From JAXGTD01 sp040775095 (GTDB lineage: Bacteria; Pseudomonadota; Gammaproteobacteria; Chromatiales; Chromatiaceae): DNA of 28,604 nt. The notes beneath the pieces were generated by a model. That model was not told the origin of the DNA. It saw only the letters and a list, made by a program, of their open reading frames with translations, and searched no databases. Shown here in pieces: positions 8,340-17,254 of the stretch. The stretch covers positions 1 to 28,604 of the forward strand of contig JAXGTD010000045.1 of the NCBI GenBank assembly GCA_040775095.1, written 5' to 3'. The position numbers and the translations under genes are program-made. The stretch's first letter is position 1, and each line of letters opens with the position of its first letter.

Positions 8340-9557
8340 CTATGGGCGAGACGGCCCATCGCCGGCATCTGCCGTCGATGGTCGCAAGTGCCAGCCACCC
8401 TCGGTTTGTTGCAGTATCTCGCTGCAGGCGAGCGCGACGGCATCACCGGCCTGGCCAGGTAACAGATTCACGACACGGCGTCCGGCAGCACGCAAACGAT
8501 CGACCTCTGCCTGCAGGGCAGGGTCCGCATCCCATGGGGCCAGCACACCGTCGGCGCTTTGGCGAGCTGGCTCGACGGCATCCGCCAGTGCGAGCAGGCC
8601 CTTCAGATCGGTACTGAAGCCGACCGCGGGCCGCGCCCGCCCGAACACCCGACCGATGTCGTCGTAGCGTCCACCCCGCGCGATCTCCAGCCCCCACCCG
8701 GGGACAAAGGCGGCGAACACCACACCGGTCTTGTAGGTGTAGCCGCGCAACTCCGCGAGGTCGAAATGCACCGGCACCGTCGGCAGCCAGCGCTGCATCT
8801 CGTCGGCGAGGCGGCGCAGACGATCCAGGGCCTCCCGCACCGGCGCATCGGCGCCGCGCAACACCCCCACGGCACGCTCCAGCGCATCCTCGCCATTGAG
8901 CTCCGCCAATGCCAAGAGCATGTCGCCACTTGCGGCGCCGAGCCCGAATCCGGCGACCGCCTCCGCGATCTCCGCCACCGCCTTGCGTTGCAGGGCGTCG
9001 AACAGGGTCATCTCCTGCCGGAGGTCGAGACCGGCCTGGCGGGCCAGCCCGCGGTAGACCCCGACATGGCCGAGGTCGAGATAGGCCGACTCGATGCCAG
9101 CCGTCTCGAGCGTGAGCATCAGCAGCCGCAGGACCTCGATGTCGCTCTCGGCGCCGGAATGACCGTAGATCTCGGCACCGATCTGCAGCGGGCTGCGGGT
9201 CCCGGCAAAGCCATCGGTGCGGGTATGCAGCACGGTCCCCAGATAACACAGCCGGGTGGGTGCCTCGCGACGCAACTGGTGTGCGTCCAGGCGAGCCACC
9301 TGCGGCGTCATATCCGCGCGCACGCCAAGCATGCGCCCGCTGAGCTGGTCGGTGAGCTTGAAGGTCTGCAGGTCCAGATCGTGTCCGGTGCCGGTCAGCA
9401 GACTATCGAGATAGTCGATGATCGGCGGGATGACCAGCTCGTAGCCCCAGCTCTGGTAGAGGTCGAGCAACGCGCGACGCAGCGACTCGAGCTCGCGCGC
9501 TTGGGGCGGAAGTACCTCTTCAATGCCGGCCGGCAGCAGCCACCGCTCGTCGCTCAT
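8340..9557 (-). CDS. hisZ: ATP phosphoribosyltransferase regulatory subunit HisZ
   Basis: HisZ is a histidyl-tRNA-synthetase-like protein without aminoacylation activity. It binds a short-form HisG to make an active, histidine-regulated ATP phosphoribosyltransferase. 405 residues. Class II synthetase-like motifs are visible: PQARELESLRRALLDLYQSWGY, RADMTPQVARLDA and EIARGGRYDD. The C-terminal anticodon-binding domain of true HisRS is missing and the end is short, which favours HisZ. The hflC-yjeT-hisZ-purA context is also the usual place for hisZ in non-enteric gammaproteobacteria. ATG 9557 lies 11 bp after the yjeT stop with no clear Shine-Dalgarno sequence. Implies a short HisG elsewhere in the genome. 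Confidence 0.93.
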   Translation of the reverse strand: MSDERWLLPAGIEEVLPPQARELESLRRALLDLYQSWGYELVIPPIIDYLDSLLTGTGHDLDLQTFKLTDQLSGRMLGVRADMTPQVARLDAHQLRREAPTRLCYLGTVLHTRTDGFAGTRSPLQIGAEIYGHSGAESDIEVLRLLMLTLETAGIESAYLDLGHVGVYRGLARQAGLDLRQEMTLFDALQRKAVAEIAEAVAGFGLGAASGDMLLALAELNGEDALERAVGVLRGADAPVREALDRLRRLADEMQRWLPTVPVHFDLAELRGYTYKTGVVFAAFVPGWGLEIARGGRYDDIGRVFGRARPAVGFSTDLKGLLALADAVEPARQSADGVLAPWDADPALQAEVDRLRAAGRRVVNLLPGQAGDAVALACSEILQQTEGGWHLRPSTADAGDGPSRP

Positions 9558-9568
9558 ACGGATAGGGC

Positions 9569-9754
9569 TCAATTGATCCAGTAAAGCAGGCCTACACCGC
9601 CCAGCATGCTGGCAAGACCGGCCACCCGCAGACTGCGATCGGTCTGCCGGGCGAGCCCCAAGAGCATCCGGCGCATCGTCTGGGGTGCAAGAAAGGGCAT
9701 GAAACCTTCGATGACAAACAACAGGGCCAAAGCGACCCACACATCGTGCCACAT
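9569..9754 (-). CDS. yjeT: YjeT family small membrane protein (DUF2065)
   Basis: 61-residue protein of unknown function, predicted to sit in the inner membrane with two hydrophobic segments (about 4-20 and 42-60) joined by a basic loop. The family pattern shows as LALLFVIEGFMPFLAPQTMRRML and a hydrophobic end LGGVGLLYWIN. ATG 9754 is the family start; the frame is open upstream but unrelated. It lies between hflC and hisZ, matching the conserved hflC-yjeT-purA neighbourhood. Confidence 0.88.
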   Translation of the reverse strand: MWHDVWVALALLFVIEGFMPFLAPQTMRRMLLGLARQTDRSLRVAGLASMLGGVGLLYWIN

Positions 9755-9882
9755 GACTCCCAGCGTCCTGATCAGATGATGGGCCGGGCGTTTGGCCGTG
9801 CCACAAAGGTGGGAATCATTGCAGATGCCGCTGGGATTGTCTAATCGCCGCGGCATGGGCCAGCAGCAACCGAAGGCAAGAA

Positions 9883-9913
9883 GGCCGCGGGCCCATTCAC
9901 CGGACCCGCGGCC
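9883..9913 (-). terminator. Hairpin after hflC, possible terminator
   Basis: A perfect 9-bp GC stem (GGCCGCGGG at 9883-9891, CCCGCGGCC at 9905-9913) encloses a 13-base loop, 22 bp after the hflC stop. On the minus strand it is followed by TTCTTGCC, a poor U-tract. It could end or reduce hflKC transcription before yjeT-hisZ-purA, or just stabilise mRNA. Confidence 0.5.
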
Positions 9914-9934
9914 GCGCCTCAGCGGTCAGACCCG

Positions 9935-10855
9935 TTATGGAACCCGTGGCGCTGGCCTCTGATCCGTACCCGCGGGAGCGGAAAGGTTCCCATACTGATC
10001 GTTGAAGAATCGGAAGAAATCCGATGTCGGCGCCAGCACCAGCGTGCTGCCCTCCTGACCGAACGCGCTACGGTAGGCGTTGAGGCTGCGATAGAAGGAG
10101 TAGAACTCCGGATCCTGCTGATAGCTGGCCGCATAGATCTCCGCCGCCTTGCCGTCACCCTTACCGCGGGTCTCTTCCGCCTCCTTGTACGCATCGGCGA
10201 GGGTCACCGTGCGTTGCCGGTCCGCATCGGCGCGGATGCGCTCGGCGGCCTCGGACCCCTTCGCGCGCAAATCGCGGGCGACACGCTCGCGCTCGGCACG
10301 CATGCGGTTGTAGACCGATTCACTCACCTCTGGCGGCAGATCGATCTTCTTGACGCGCACATCGACCACCTCGACACCGAGCTCGACGGCCTGGGTATCG
10401 AGCTCCTTCGTCAGTACCTTCATCAGTTCCAGCCGATCCTCGGAGACGACCTCCTGGATGGTGCGTTTGCCGAACTCGTTACGCAGGCTGGTGTTGATCC
10501 GCTCGGAAAGCAGGCGTGCCGTCCGGCTGCTGTCACCCCCGGTGGAACGGAAGAACTGCGCGGCGTTGTTGATTCGCCATTTCGCGTACGAGTCGACGAT
10601 GACGTCCTTTTTCTCGATGGTCAGGAACCGCTCCGGACGCGAGTCCAACGTCTGGATGCGGGCGTCGAAGATCATGATCTTGTTCAACAGCGGCACTTTG
10701 AAGTGCAGGCCGGGGCTGTAATCGCTACCGACGATCTCACCGAGCCTCAGCTTGATGGCCGTCTCCCATTGGTAGACGACAAAGGTGGACGCGTACACCA
10801 AAACGCCGAGCACCGCCGCCGCAATCGGTATAAGGATCTTTTTGGTGTCGTCCAT
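9935..10855 (-). CDS. hflC: HflC, SPFH-domain regulator of FtsH protease
   Basis: Inner-membrane protein that forms a complex with HflK around the FtsH protease and modulates its access to membrane substrates. 306 residues: short cytosolic start, one transmembrane anchor at about 8-28, an SPFH/band-7 domain (about 30-190), then an Ala/Glu/Arg-rich helical region (about 190-245). Family motifs include SYAKWRI and KKIDLPPEVSESVYNRMRAE. Its ATG overlaps the hflK stop by one base (TAATG), so the two are translationally coupled. Confidence 0.96.
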   Translation of the reverse strand: MDDTKKILIPIAAAVLGVLVYASTFVVYQWETAIKLRLGEIVGSDYSPGLHFKVPLLNKIMIFDARIQTLDSRPERFLTIEKKDVIVDSYAKWRINNAAQFFRSTGGDSSRTARLLSERINTSLRNEFGKRTIQEVVSEDRLELMKVLTKELDTQAVELGVEVVDVRVKKIDLPPEVSESVYNRMRAERERVARDLRAKGSEAAERIRADADRQRTVTLADAYKEAEETRGKGDGKAAEIYAASYQQDPEFYSFYRSLNAYRSAFGQEGSTLVLAPTSDFFRFFNDQYGNLSAPAGTDQRPAPRVP

Positions 10856-12021
10856 TATCGGCTCCTGCGCTCGCGCGATACGTCGCGAACCCGCGATGCC
10901 GCACTATCACTGACCTGTGGGCTGTCGGCGGAATCCATCACCGCGCCCGAACGTGGCGATGCGGACCTGCCCTGCATAATCTGGTCGAGGGGGAGATACA
11001 TCAGGCTGTCTCCGCCAGGGACATCGACCAGCACCTTGTTGCTCTCCTTCATGACCTGCTCGATCGTCTCCAGATAAAGGCGCTCGCGCGTCACGTCGGG
11101 TGCCTTCGCGTACTGGGTCAGCACCGCGCTGAAACGGGAGGTCTCACCTTCGGCCGACGCGATTACGCGATCGCGGTAGGCCTTCGCGTCGGCCACCGCA
11201 CGCGCCGCCTCGCCTCGCGCCTGCGGCAGGATCTCATTGGCATAGGCCTCGGCCTTGTTCTCCAGACGCTCCTTGTCCTCGCGCGCCTTGATCGCGTCGT
11301 CGAACGCCTCCTTGACCTGCTCCGGCGGCTTCGCCGGCTGCATGTTCACGGAGGTGACGAGCAGGCCCGTCTTGTACTCGTTCATCAAGTCCTGTACGCG
11401 TTCTTTTATGGTCGCGGCAACCGCGCTGCGGCCCTCGGTCAGGATGAAGTCGAGCTTGCTGCCGCCGATGGTCTTTCGCACCACTGTCTCGGTGGCGTCA
11501 CGCAGGGTCTTCTCCGGCGCCTGGTCCTGGAACAGGTAGTTCGACGCGTCCTGGATGCGGGACTGCACGGTCAACTCCACATCGACGATGTTTTCGTCCT
11601 TGGTCAGCATCTCCGCCTTGTGACTGAACGACGAGATCTCATCGACGTTGACGATCTCGACCTGCTCGATCGGCCACGGGATATGCCAGTGTGGACCCGG
11701 CTCCGTTGTTTGCGCGTAGGCACCAAAGCGCAGGATCACCCCCCGTTCGGCCGGGTCGACGATATAGATACCGCTCGCAAGCCAGACCACGAACAAAACA
11801 GCGGCAACAAGACCGATGGCACGCATGCTGAAGCCACCGCCAGGGGCGCCGAAGCTCGGGATGCCACCACCACCACCGCCGGCCTTCTTGCCACCGAACA
11901 GGGCGCCGATGCGCTCTTGCAGCTTGCGCACGATCTCGTCAAGGTCCGGTGGACCCTGATTGTTACCCTGGTTTCCCCCCCAGGGGTCTTTGTTACCGCC
12001 TCCAGGCTCGTTCCAGGCCAT
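10855..12021 (-). CDS. hflK: HflK, SPFH-domain regulator of FtsH protease
   Basis: Partner of HflC in the FtsH-modulating membrane complex. 388 residues: Gly/Asn-rich N-terminus starting MAWNEPGGGNKDPWGG, a poly-Gly stretch near 48-53, one transmembrane segment (about 66-86), an SPFH/band-7 domain starting IVDPAERGVILRFG, and a long charged helical region. The ATG at 12021 has GGAG six bases upstream and matches the family start; the open frame upstream is not conserved. The Ser/Arg-rich tail (last 35 residues or so) is variable. Confidence 0.96.
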   Translation of the reverse strand: MAWNEPGGGNKDPWGGNQGNNQGPPDLDEIVRKLQERIGALFGGKKAGGGGGGIPSFGAPGGGFSMRAIGLVAAVLFVVWLASGIYIVDPAERGVILRFGAYAQTTEPGPHWHIPWPIEQVEIVNVDEISSFSHKAEMLTKDENIVDVELTVQSRIQDASNYLFQDQAPEKTLRDATETVVRKTIGGSKLDFILTEGRSAVAATIKERVQDLMNEYKTGLLVTSVNMQPAKPPEQVKEAFDDAIKAREDKERLENKAEAYANEILPQARGEAARAVADAKAYRDRVIASAEGETSRFSAVLTQYAKAPDVTRERLYLETIEQVMKESNKVLVDVPGGDSLMYLPLDQIMQGRSASPRSGAVMDSADSPQVSDSAASRVRDVSRERRSR

Positions 12022-12344
12022 ATTGTCTCCGTTACCGAGGTTTTGCGAGGTTTGGGTCGGACGACGAGGCGACTCGTCGCTCACGACTGCGCCCGAGGGA
12101 CGCTGGTGTGCCGAAGGTGCCACCGTTTCGGTGCCATATCAAGACAGGGCCGGATCGTACGCGGTTCACCATGGCGCCCGCGCGCGCGCTTCCGTCGAAA
12201 CAAGCCGCTCATTGTAAAGACTCACCAAGCGCGAGGGAAACGCTGATTTTCAGACTCTCCCGGGCAGGGACCCACGAGGCAATGGCGATCGGCAGGCGTC
12301 GCGCAACGGTCGGCGACAACGCCAGCGCGACGCGGTCCGCGGGG
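12022..12344 (-). other. hflX-hflK intergenic region with a candidate promoter
   Basis: 323 bp without a supported gene. On the minus strand a TACAAT -10 hexamer (12216-12211) has an imperfect TTTCCC 18 bases upstream, so transcription toward hflK could start near 12204 with a leader of roughly 180 bases. Closer to hflK the repeated TGGCACC (around 12117-12140) resembles a sigma54 -24 element, but no matching TTGC follows, so I do not call one. I see no clear terminator after hflX. Confidence 0.35.
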
Positions 12345-13721
12345 TCAGGACGTCGGCTCGGCCGCCCTCGTCTCGGTGCCGGCGGGCTCCTCCGCGCCGT
12401 GGACCGCCCCGGGGGCATCGCCCGCCGCTCCCGTGGCGTCGCACCGCAACCGTCCGGCCCAGGCCGCCTGCCCGGGGAGATCCCGCTCCAGGCGCGGGCG
12501 CGCGATCATCACCTCCATCTCCCAGCCGCCTTGTTCGGTCGAGCGCTCCGAGAGGACCCGCGAGTTGTCGAACAGCCAGGCCCTGAGCCGGCCATCAGCC
12601 GGGCCGAGAAGGAACCGGCGCCGCAACACCTCGCCACGGAAGAGCTCCGCCAGCGCCAGCTGCAGCAGGTCGACTCCCTCACCAGTCTGAGCGGACAACC
12701 ACACCCGCCACGGACGACCTTGGGCATCGCGGTCGATTCGGGCGCAAGCACCATCGACGACGTCGATCTTGTTGAACACCTGCAGTCTTGGGATCTGATC
12801 GGCGCCGATCTCCTGCAACACGCTGGTCACGTCGGCGATGCGCCGATCCCGGTGCTCGGCCCCGGCGTCGATGACGTGCAGCAGCAGCCGCGCGGATCGG
12901 GTCTCCTGCAAGGTGGAACGAAACGCCGCGACGAGCTCGTGGGGCAGCTGGCTGATGAAGCCAACGGTATCGGCCAGCACCACCGCCGGCGCATCCGGCA
13001 GCTCCAGACGGCGAAGGGTCGGATCCAGGGTCGCGAAGAGCTGGTCGGCCTGATAGACCCCGGCCTCGGTCAGCCGATTGAACAGCGTGGACTTGCCGGC
13101 ATTGGTGTAGCCAACCAGGGAGACCGTCGCGACCTCGGCGCGATCACGGGCCCGACGGCCCTGGGCGCGCTGCGCCTCGATCCGCGTCAGACGTCTGTTC
13201 AGCAACGCGATGCGCTTGGACAGCAGCCGTCGATCCGTCTCGAGCTGCGTCTCGCCCGGACCGCGGAGACCGATACCGCCCTTTTGCCGCTCCAAGTGGG
13301 TCCAGCCACGCACCAGGCGCGTCGACAGGTGCTCGAGCTGGGCCAACTCGACCTGAAGCTTGCCATCGAAGGAACGCGCGCGCTGGGCGAAGATGTCCAG
13401 GATGAGTCCGCTTCGGTCGACCACGCGGCACTGCAACAAACGCTCGAGGTTCCGCTCTTGGGCAGGGCTCAACGCGTGGTCGAAGATCACCAGCTCCGCG
13501 CCCTCGGCCTGGACCAGGTCCCGGAGCTCATCGGCCTTGCCGCGACCAAGAAACAGCCGCGGGTCCGGCCGCTCCCGGCTTCCTGGCAGATAACCGACCT
13601 CGGTGGCGCCCGCCGCTTTCGCCAGCAGACGGAATTCCTCGCGCGCGTCGGCGTCAATCGGGGCCCCCAGCCCGATCTGGACCAGCACCGCCCGCTCGCC
13701 AATGTCCGGGCGATCAAACAC
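12345..13721 (-). CDS. hflX: GTPase HflX
   Basis: Ribosome-associated GTPase that binds 50S subunits and splits stalled ribosomes under stress. 458 residues: N-terminal HflX domain (about 10-190, including RGPGETQLETDRR), then a Ras-like G domain with P-loop GYTNAGKS at 204-211, DTVGFI and NKID, and a C-terminal extension. The last 35 residues are Ala/Gly/Glu-rich and probably disordered. The start is GTG at 13721, giving the classic start FDRPDIGERAVLV. It lies 89 bp after hfq in the hfq-hflX-hflK-hflC order. Confidence 0.95.
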   Translation of the reverse strand: MFDRPDIGERAVLVQIGLGAPIDADAREEFRLLAKAAGATEVGYLPGSRERPDPRLFLGRGKADELRDLVQAEGAELVIFDHALSPAQERNLERLLQCRVVDRSGLILDIFAQRARSFDGKLQVELAQLEHLSTRLVRGWTHLERQKGGIGLRGPGETQLETDRRLLSKRIALLNRRLTRIEAQRAQGRRARDRAEVATVSLVGYTNAGKSTLFNRLTEAGVYQADQLFATLDPTLRRLELPDAPAVVLADTVGFISQLPHELVAAFRSTLQETRSARLLLHVIDAGAEHRDRRIADVTSVLQEIGADQIPRLQVFNKIDVVDGACARIDRDAQGRPWRVWLSAQTGEGVDLLQLALAELFRGEVLRRRFLLGPADGRLRAWLFDNSRVLSERSTEQGGWEMEVMIARPRLERDLPGQAAWAGRLRCDATGAAGDAPGAVHGAEEPAGTETRAAEPTS

Positions 13722-13810
13722 GGCCCGGACCCATCAGGCCGAGCGGCGCGGCGAGCTGCTGTCGGGGATCACCGACAACCGGGGGGCCGCAGACGGGCGG
13801 AAATGGACTA

Positions 13811-14065
13811 CTACAGGGCGTTGCCGGGTTCAGGCGTGGTCTCCTGCGACGGGGGCAACTTAACGTTGCGTGCGGGCACCACCGTGGAGATGGCATGTTT
13901 GTAGATCATCTGACTTACGTTGTTTTTTAGCAACACAACGAACTGATCGAAAGACTCGATCTGACCCTGCAGCTTGATTCCGTTCACCAAGAAGATCGAA
14001 ACCGGAATGCGCTCTTTCCTAAGCGCATTCAGAAACGGGTCTTGGAGGCTTTGTCCTTTGGACAT
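13811..14065 (-). CDS. hfq: RNA chaperone Hfq
   Basis: Hexameric Sm-like protein that pairs small regulatory RNAs with mRNAs. 84 residues: Sm1 motif in LQDPFLNALRKERIPVSIFLVNGIKL, with the QDPFLN proximal-face residues, and Sm2 motif YKHAISTVVP. The rim Arg patch RKER is present. The C-terminal tail after residue 70 is short and acidic (PSQETTPEPGNAL), unlike the long enteric tail. ATG 14065 has AAGGAG eight bases upstream. Tandem TAG stops end the gene. Confidence 0.98.
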   Translation of the reverse strand: MSKGQSLQDPFLNALRKERIPVSIFLVNGIKLQGQIESFDQFVVLLKNNVSQMIYKHAISTVVPARNVKLPPSQETTPEPGNAL

Positions 14066-14255
14066 GGGAGGTTCTCCTTGTTGTGGTCGGCACGCGACGC
14101 GGCCCAACGTGGCGGCATGCACGGCAAACGAAAATGATTGGTAACGATACCACAATGCCGATTCGAACGTCTGTTGGATTGTCAATCGAGAGACGAAACG
14201 GTCACGGACATCGCCCCCGGTTTCCGGGCTGCACCACCATGGCAGAGACACCCGC
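14066..14255 (-). promoter_or_regulatory. miaA-hfq intergenic region with candidate hfq promoter
   Basis: A 190-bp gap on the minus strand. An extended -10-like TGGTATCGT lies at 14152-14144 and would give a leader of about 70 bases ending in the strong hfq ribosome site. A perfect TTGACA at 14185-14180 is 30 bases too far upstream to pair with it and has no good -10 at 17 bases. hfq often has its own promoters within or after miaA, so an internal promoter is likely but the exact site is unsure. Confidence 0.3.
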
Positions 14256-15227
14256 TCAGGAAACGCCAGACTGCCGAAGCACGGCCAAGGCCAACGGGAG
14301 CACGTCTTCACCATCCCACAGCCAATGACAGCCAGGCTCCGACCGCAGCCAGGTATACTGTCGCTTGGCGAGTTGACGCGTCGCGACGATGCCACGCTGC
14401 ACGGCATCCTCGAAGCTATGTTCCCCCCTCAGGTATTGCAATATCTGGCGATATCCGACGCAGCGCATCGACGGCAGACCTGGATCCAGGTCGCCGCGTT
14501 GCGCCAGCCGCGCGACCTCATCCTCGAACCCCATCTCGATCATCCGGTGAAACCGTTCGGCAATGCGCGCGTGCAGCATCGCGCGCCGCGGCGGCGAGCG
14601 CACCAGCTTGATGGGGCGATACGCAAAGGGCTCTCCGGGCGAGCCCTGCCAAAGCTCGCTCATCGGCCGGCCGGCCGCGAGAAAGACCTCCAGCGCGCGA
14701 TGCACCCGCTGCGGGTCGTTGGGGTGGATGCCCGCGGCCGCGGCCGGGTCCACCTCGGCCAGCCACCGGTGCATCGCCTCCGGCCCTGTCCGGCGCGCAC
14801 GCGCCTGGATGTCCGCCCGGACCGCCGGGTCGGCCTGCGGCAGCGTCGAGAGCCCTCGCTGCAAGGCCCGGAAGTACAGCATCGTACCGCCGACCAAGAG
14901 CGGGACCTGCCCCCGCGCTCGAACCTCGGCCATCGCGTGCAGCGCATCGTCGCGGAAGCGGGCTGCCGAGTACGGGTCACCCGGATCGCAGATATCGATC
15001 AGTCGGTGGGGCACCCGGGCCAGAACCGCCGGGGCCGGTTTGGCCGTGCCGATGTCCATGCCACGATAGACCATCGCGGAATCCACGCTGATGATGCCGC
15101 AGGGCAAGCGTTCGGCCAGCGCCAGCGCCAGATCGGTCTTGCCCGAGGCGGTCGGGCCCATCAGCAGGATGGCCGGCGGCAGGTCCGCCTGGTGCTGCGC
15201 CGCCCGCGCTTGGAGCTCAGCGCTCAC
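14256..15227 (-). CDS. miaA: tRNA dimethylallyltransferase MiaA
   Basis: Adds the dimethylallyl group to N6 of A37 in tRNAs reading UNN codons. About 323 residues from the GTG at 15227. The Walker A MGPTASGKTD, DSAMVYRGMDIGTAKP, VGGTMLYFRAL and the C-terminal VGYRQ...ATRQLAKRQYTWLR motifs are all present. An ATG at 15293, 3 bp after the mutL stop, would add 22 Arg/Gly-rich residues that the family lacks. I prefer the GTG for family fit, but the ATG start cannot be excluded. Confidence 0.94.
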   Translation of the reverse strand: MSAELQARAAQHQADLPPAILLMGPTASGKTDLALALAERLPCGIISVDSAMVYRGMDIGTAKPAPAVLARVPHRLIDICDPGDPYSAARFRDDALHAMAEVRARGQVPLLVGGTMLYFRALQRGLSTLPQADPAVRADIQARARRTGPEAMHRWLAEVDPAAAAGIHPNDPQRVHRALEVFLAAGRPMSELWQGSPGEPFAYRPIKLVRSPPRRAMLHARIAERFHRMIEMGFEDEVARLAQRGDLDPGLPSMRCVGYRQILQYLRGEHSFEDAVQRGIVATRQLAKRQYTWLRSEPGCHWLWDGEDVLPLALAVLRQSGVS

Positions 15228-15296
15228 GTCGTGCCCCGCGACGTGAAACGCCCCGCCATGTCGCGCGCGGGCACCCCGCCCCTTGTGGGGCATACA

Positions 15297-17108
15297 TCAG
15301 CGGCCCCGCATAAACAGGCGGTCGAGCTCCTGATGGGAGAGCTTGATCCAGGTAGGGCGCCCATGATTGCACTGATCGGCGCGCTCGGTCCGTTCCATGT
15401 CGCGCAGCAGCGCATTCATCTCCGGCAGCGTCAGGCGCCGATTGGCCCGGACCGAGCCGTGACAGGCGATGGTCGCGAGCACGCCATTGACCTCGTCGCG
15501 CACCCGCTCGCTGTTCCCCTCGGCGAGGAGATCCGCGATGAGGTCCCGGAGGAGTTGCTCCGGATCGACCGCCTGCAGGATCGCCGGGACCTCGCGCACC
15601 GCGACGCGGTCCTCCGCCAGTCGGCTGATGCCCAGCCCAAGCCGATCGAGCAGCCCCAGGTGCGACTCGGCCAGGTCGGCCTCGGCCGGGCTCAGATGCA
15701 CCACGACGGGGACGAGAAGCGGCTGCCGACGCAGCTCGCCCTGCTCCCAGGCGGCCTTGAGGCGCTCGTAGCCGATCCGCTCGTGGGCCGCATGCATGTC
15801 GACGACGATCAACCCGTCGCTGGCCTGCGCCAGCACGTAGACACCGTTGAGCTGTCCCAGGGCGTAGCCCAGGGGCGCGGCGGATGACCCGTCTTCCGAG
15901 GCACCGGGCTGCTCCGCCGGAGGCGGCGCGGCCGGATCGGCCCCTGGCGGGGGACGCTGCAGATCGAAGGCCGCGGCGTAGGCACCAGGCCCGTCTGTGC
16001 AACGCAACGGAAACGGCCGCTGGTAGGGCGCCTCGCCCGCGGGCGCCTCGCGCACCTCGCGGGGCGCCGTTGGAAACCCCATCGGCGCGACGCCCCGGGC
16101 GACACTGCCCTCGGCCAGACGCCGATGCAAGGACCGGAAGAGAAAGTCGTGCACCTGGCGGCCTTCCCGAAAACGCACCTCGTGCTTGGCAGGATGCACA
16201 TTCACGTCCACTTGCCGCGGCGGCACCTGCAAATAGAGCACGTAGGCCGGATGCCGACCATGATGCAGAACGTCCTGGTAGGCCTGGCGCACCGCGTGGC
16301 TGACCAGCTTGTCGCGCACGACGCGACCGTTGACGAAAAAAAACTGCATATCGCCCTGACTGCGGGCGAACGCCGGCCGCGCGACCCATCCGTGCAGTTG
16401 TAGCCCGACCGCCGCATCCTCGACGCTCAGGCTCTGTTCGACGAACGCGTCCCCGAGCAGGGCGCGCAGCCGAGCCACGATCGTTGTGCCAGCGGCATCG
16501 GCAGGGCGCAGATCGAACAGATTCCGTCCGTTGTGATCGAGCCTCAGTGCCACCTCGGGGCGCGCGAGAGCCATGCGTCGGACCAGCTGCTCCACGTGGG
16601 CCAGCTCGGTCTTCTCCGTGCGCAGGAACTTGCGCCGGGCCGGCACATTGAAGAAGAGGTCGTGCACCTCGATGGTGGTGCCGGTGGGGTGCGCCGCGGG
16701 CGCTGGATCCGGAGGCGCCTCGCTTCCGTCGCTCCAGACTCGCCACGCGTGTTCCGCCGCCGCGTCCCGCGAGCAGATCTCCAGCCGCGACACCGATGCG
16801 ATGCTGGGCAGGGCCTCGCCGCGAAAGCCCAGGGTCGACACCGCCTCGAGGTCCGACAGGGTCGCGATCTTGCTCGTTGCATGGCGCGCAACGGCCAGCG
16901 GCAGATCCTCGCGCTCGATGCCACGGCCGTTGTCGCGAACCCGGATGCGTTTGATGCCGCCCCGCTCCAGGTCGACCTCGATGCGGGTCGCACCGGCATC
17001 GAGGCTGTTCTCGATGAGCTCTTTGACGACGGAGTCGGGGCGATCGACGACCTCACCGGCGGCGATCTGGTTGATCAGTTGCGGGGGTAAGGCGTGGATC
17101 CGGGACAT
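15297..17108 (-). CDS. mutL: DNA mismatch repair protein MutL (endonuclease type)
   Basis: Couples MutS mismatch recognition to strand removal. 603 residues: GHKL ATPase domain (about 1-335; EVVDRPDSVVKELIENSLDAG, DNGRGI, ATSKI, GFRGEAL), a Pro/Ala-rich linker (about 340-420), and a dimerisation domain. The C-terminal region has DMHAAHERIGYE, matching the DQHA(x)2E(x)4E metal site apart from Gln to Met, and CNHGRP. These motifs mark MutL proteins that nick DNA themselves, so a MutH-free repair system is likely. ATG 17108 gives the family start MSRIHALPPQLINQIAAGEV; the much longer upstream open frame is not conserved. No Shine-Dalgarno sequence is seen. Confidence 0.96.
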   Translation of the reverse strand: MSRIHALPPQLINQIAAGEVVDRPDSVVKELIENSLDAGATRIEVDLERGGIKRIRVRDNGRGIEREDLPLAVARHATSKIATLSDLEAVSTLGFRGEALPSIASVSRLEICSRDAAAEHAWRVWSDGSEAPPDPAPAAHPTGTTIEVHDLFFNVPARRKFLRTEKTELAHVEQLVRRMALARPEVALRLDHNGRNLFDLRPADAAGTTIVARLRALLGDAFVEQSLSVEDAAVGLQLHGWVARPAFARSQGDMQFFFVNGRVVRDKLVSHAVRQAYQDVLHHGRHPAYVLYLQVPPRQVDVNVHPAKHEVRFREGRQVHDFLFRSLHRRLAEGSVARGVAPMGFPTAPREVREAPAGEAPYQRPFPLRCTDGPGAYAAAFDLQRPPPGADPAAPPPAEQPGASEDGSSAAPLGYALGQLNGVYVLAQASDGLIVVDMHAAHERIGYERLKAAWEQGELRRQPLLVPVVVHLSPAEADLAESHLGLLDRLGLGISRLAEDRVAVREVPAILQAVDPEQLLRDLIADLLAEGNSERVRDEVNGVLATIACHGSVRANRRLTLPEMNALLRDMERTERADQCNHGRPTWIKLSHQELDRLFMRGR

Positions 17109-17254
17109 AGCGGCGATAGAAACAAAAACGCCGTGCCGTCGCAAGCGTACCGTTCGCGCGAGACGCTGGCCCGCGATCCGGGGGCCGGGGCGACAGGCCG
17201 TTCCGATCCGGATCCGCTGGGCAGAGGCGCAAAGCCAGCGTCTGTCTCGCGCGG

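Noticed and set aside
12100..12145. Sigma54-type promoter at the repeated TGGCACC before hflK
   Set aside because: No TTGC-like -12 element follows either copy at the right spacing.
11949..13904. Long plus-strand open frame (651 codons) opposite hflX and the hflK leader
   Set aside because: Antisense to hflX, crosses intergenic sequence, and the translation has no recognisable domain.
14325..15887. Plus-strand open frame (520 codons) opposite miaA and mutL
   Set aside because: Antisense shadow with Arg/His/Gln-rich composition; miaA and mutL motifs on the other strand are unambiguous.
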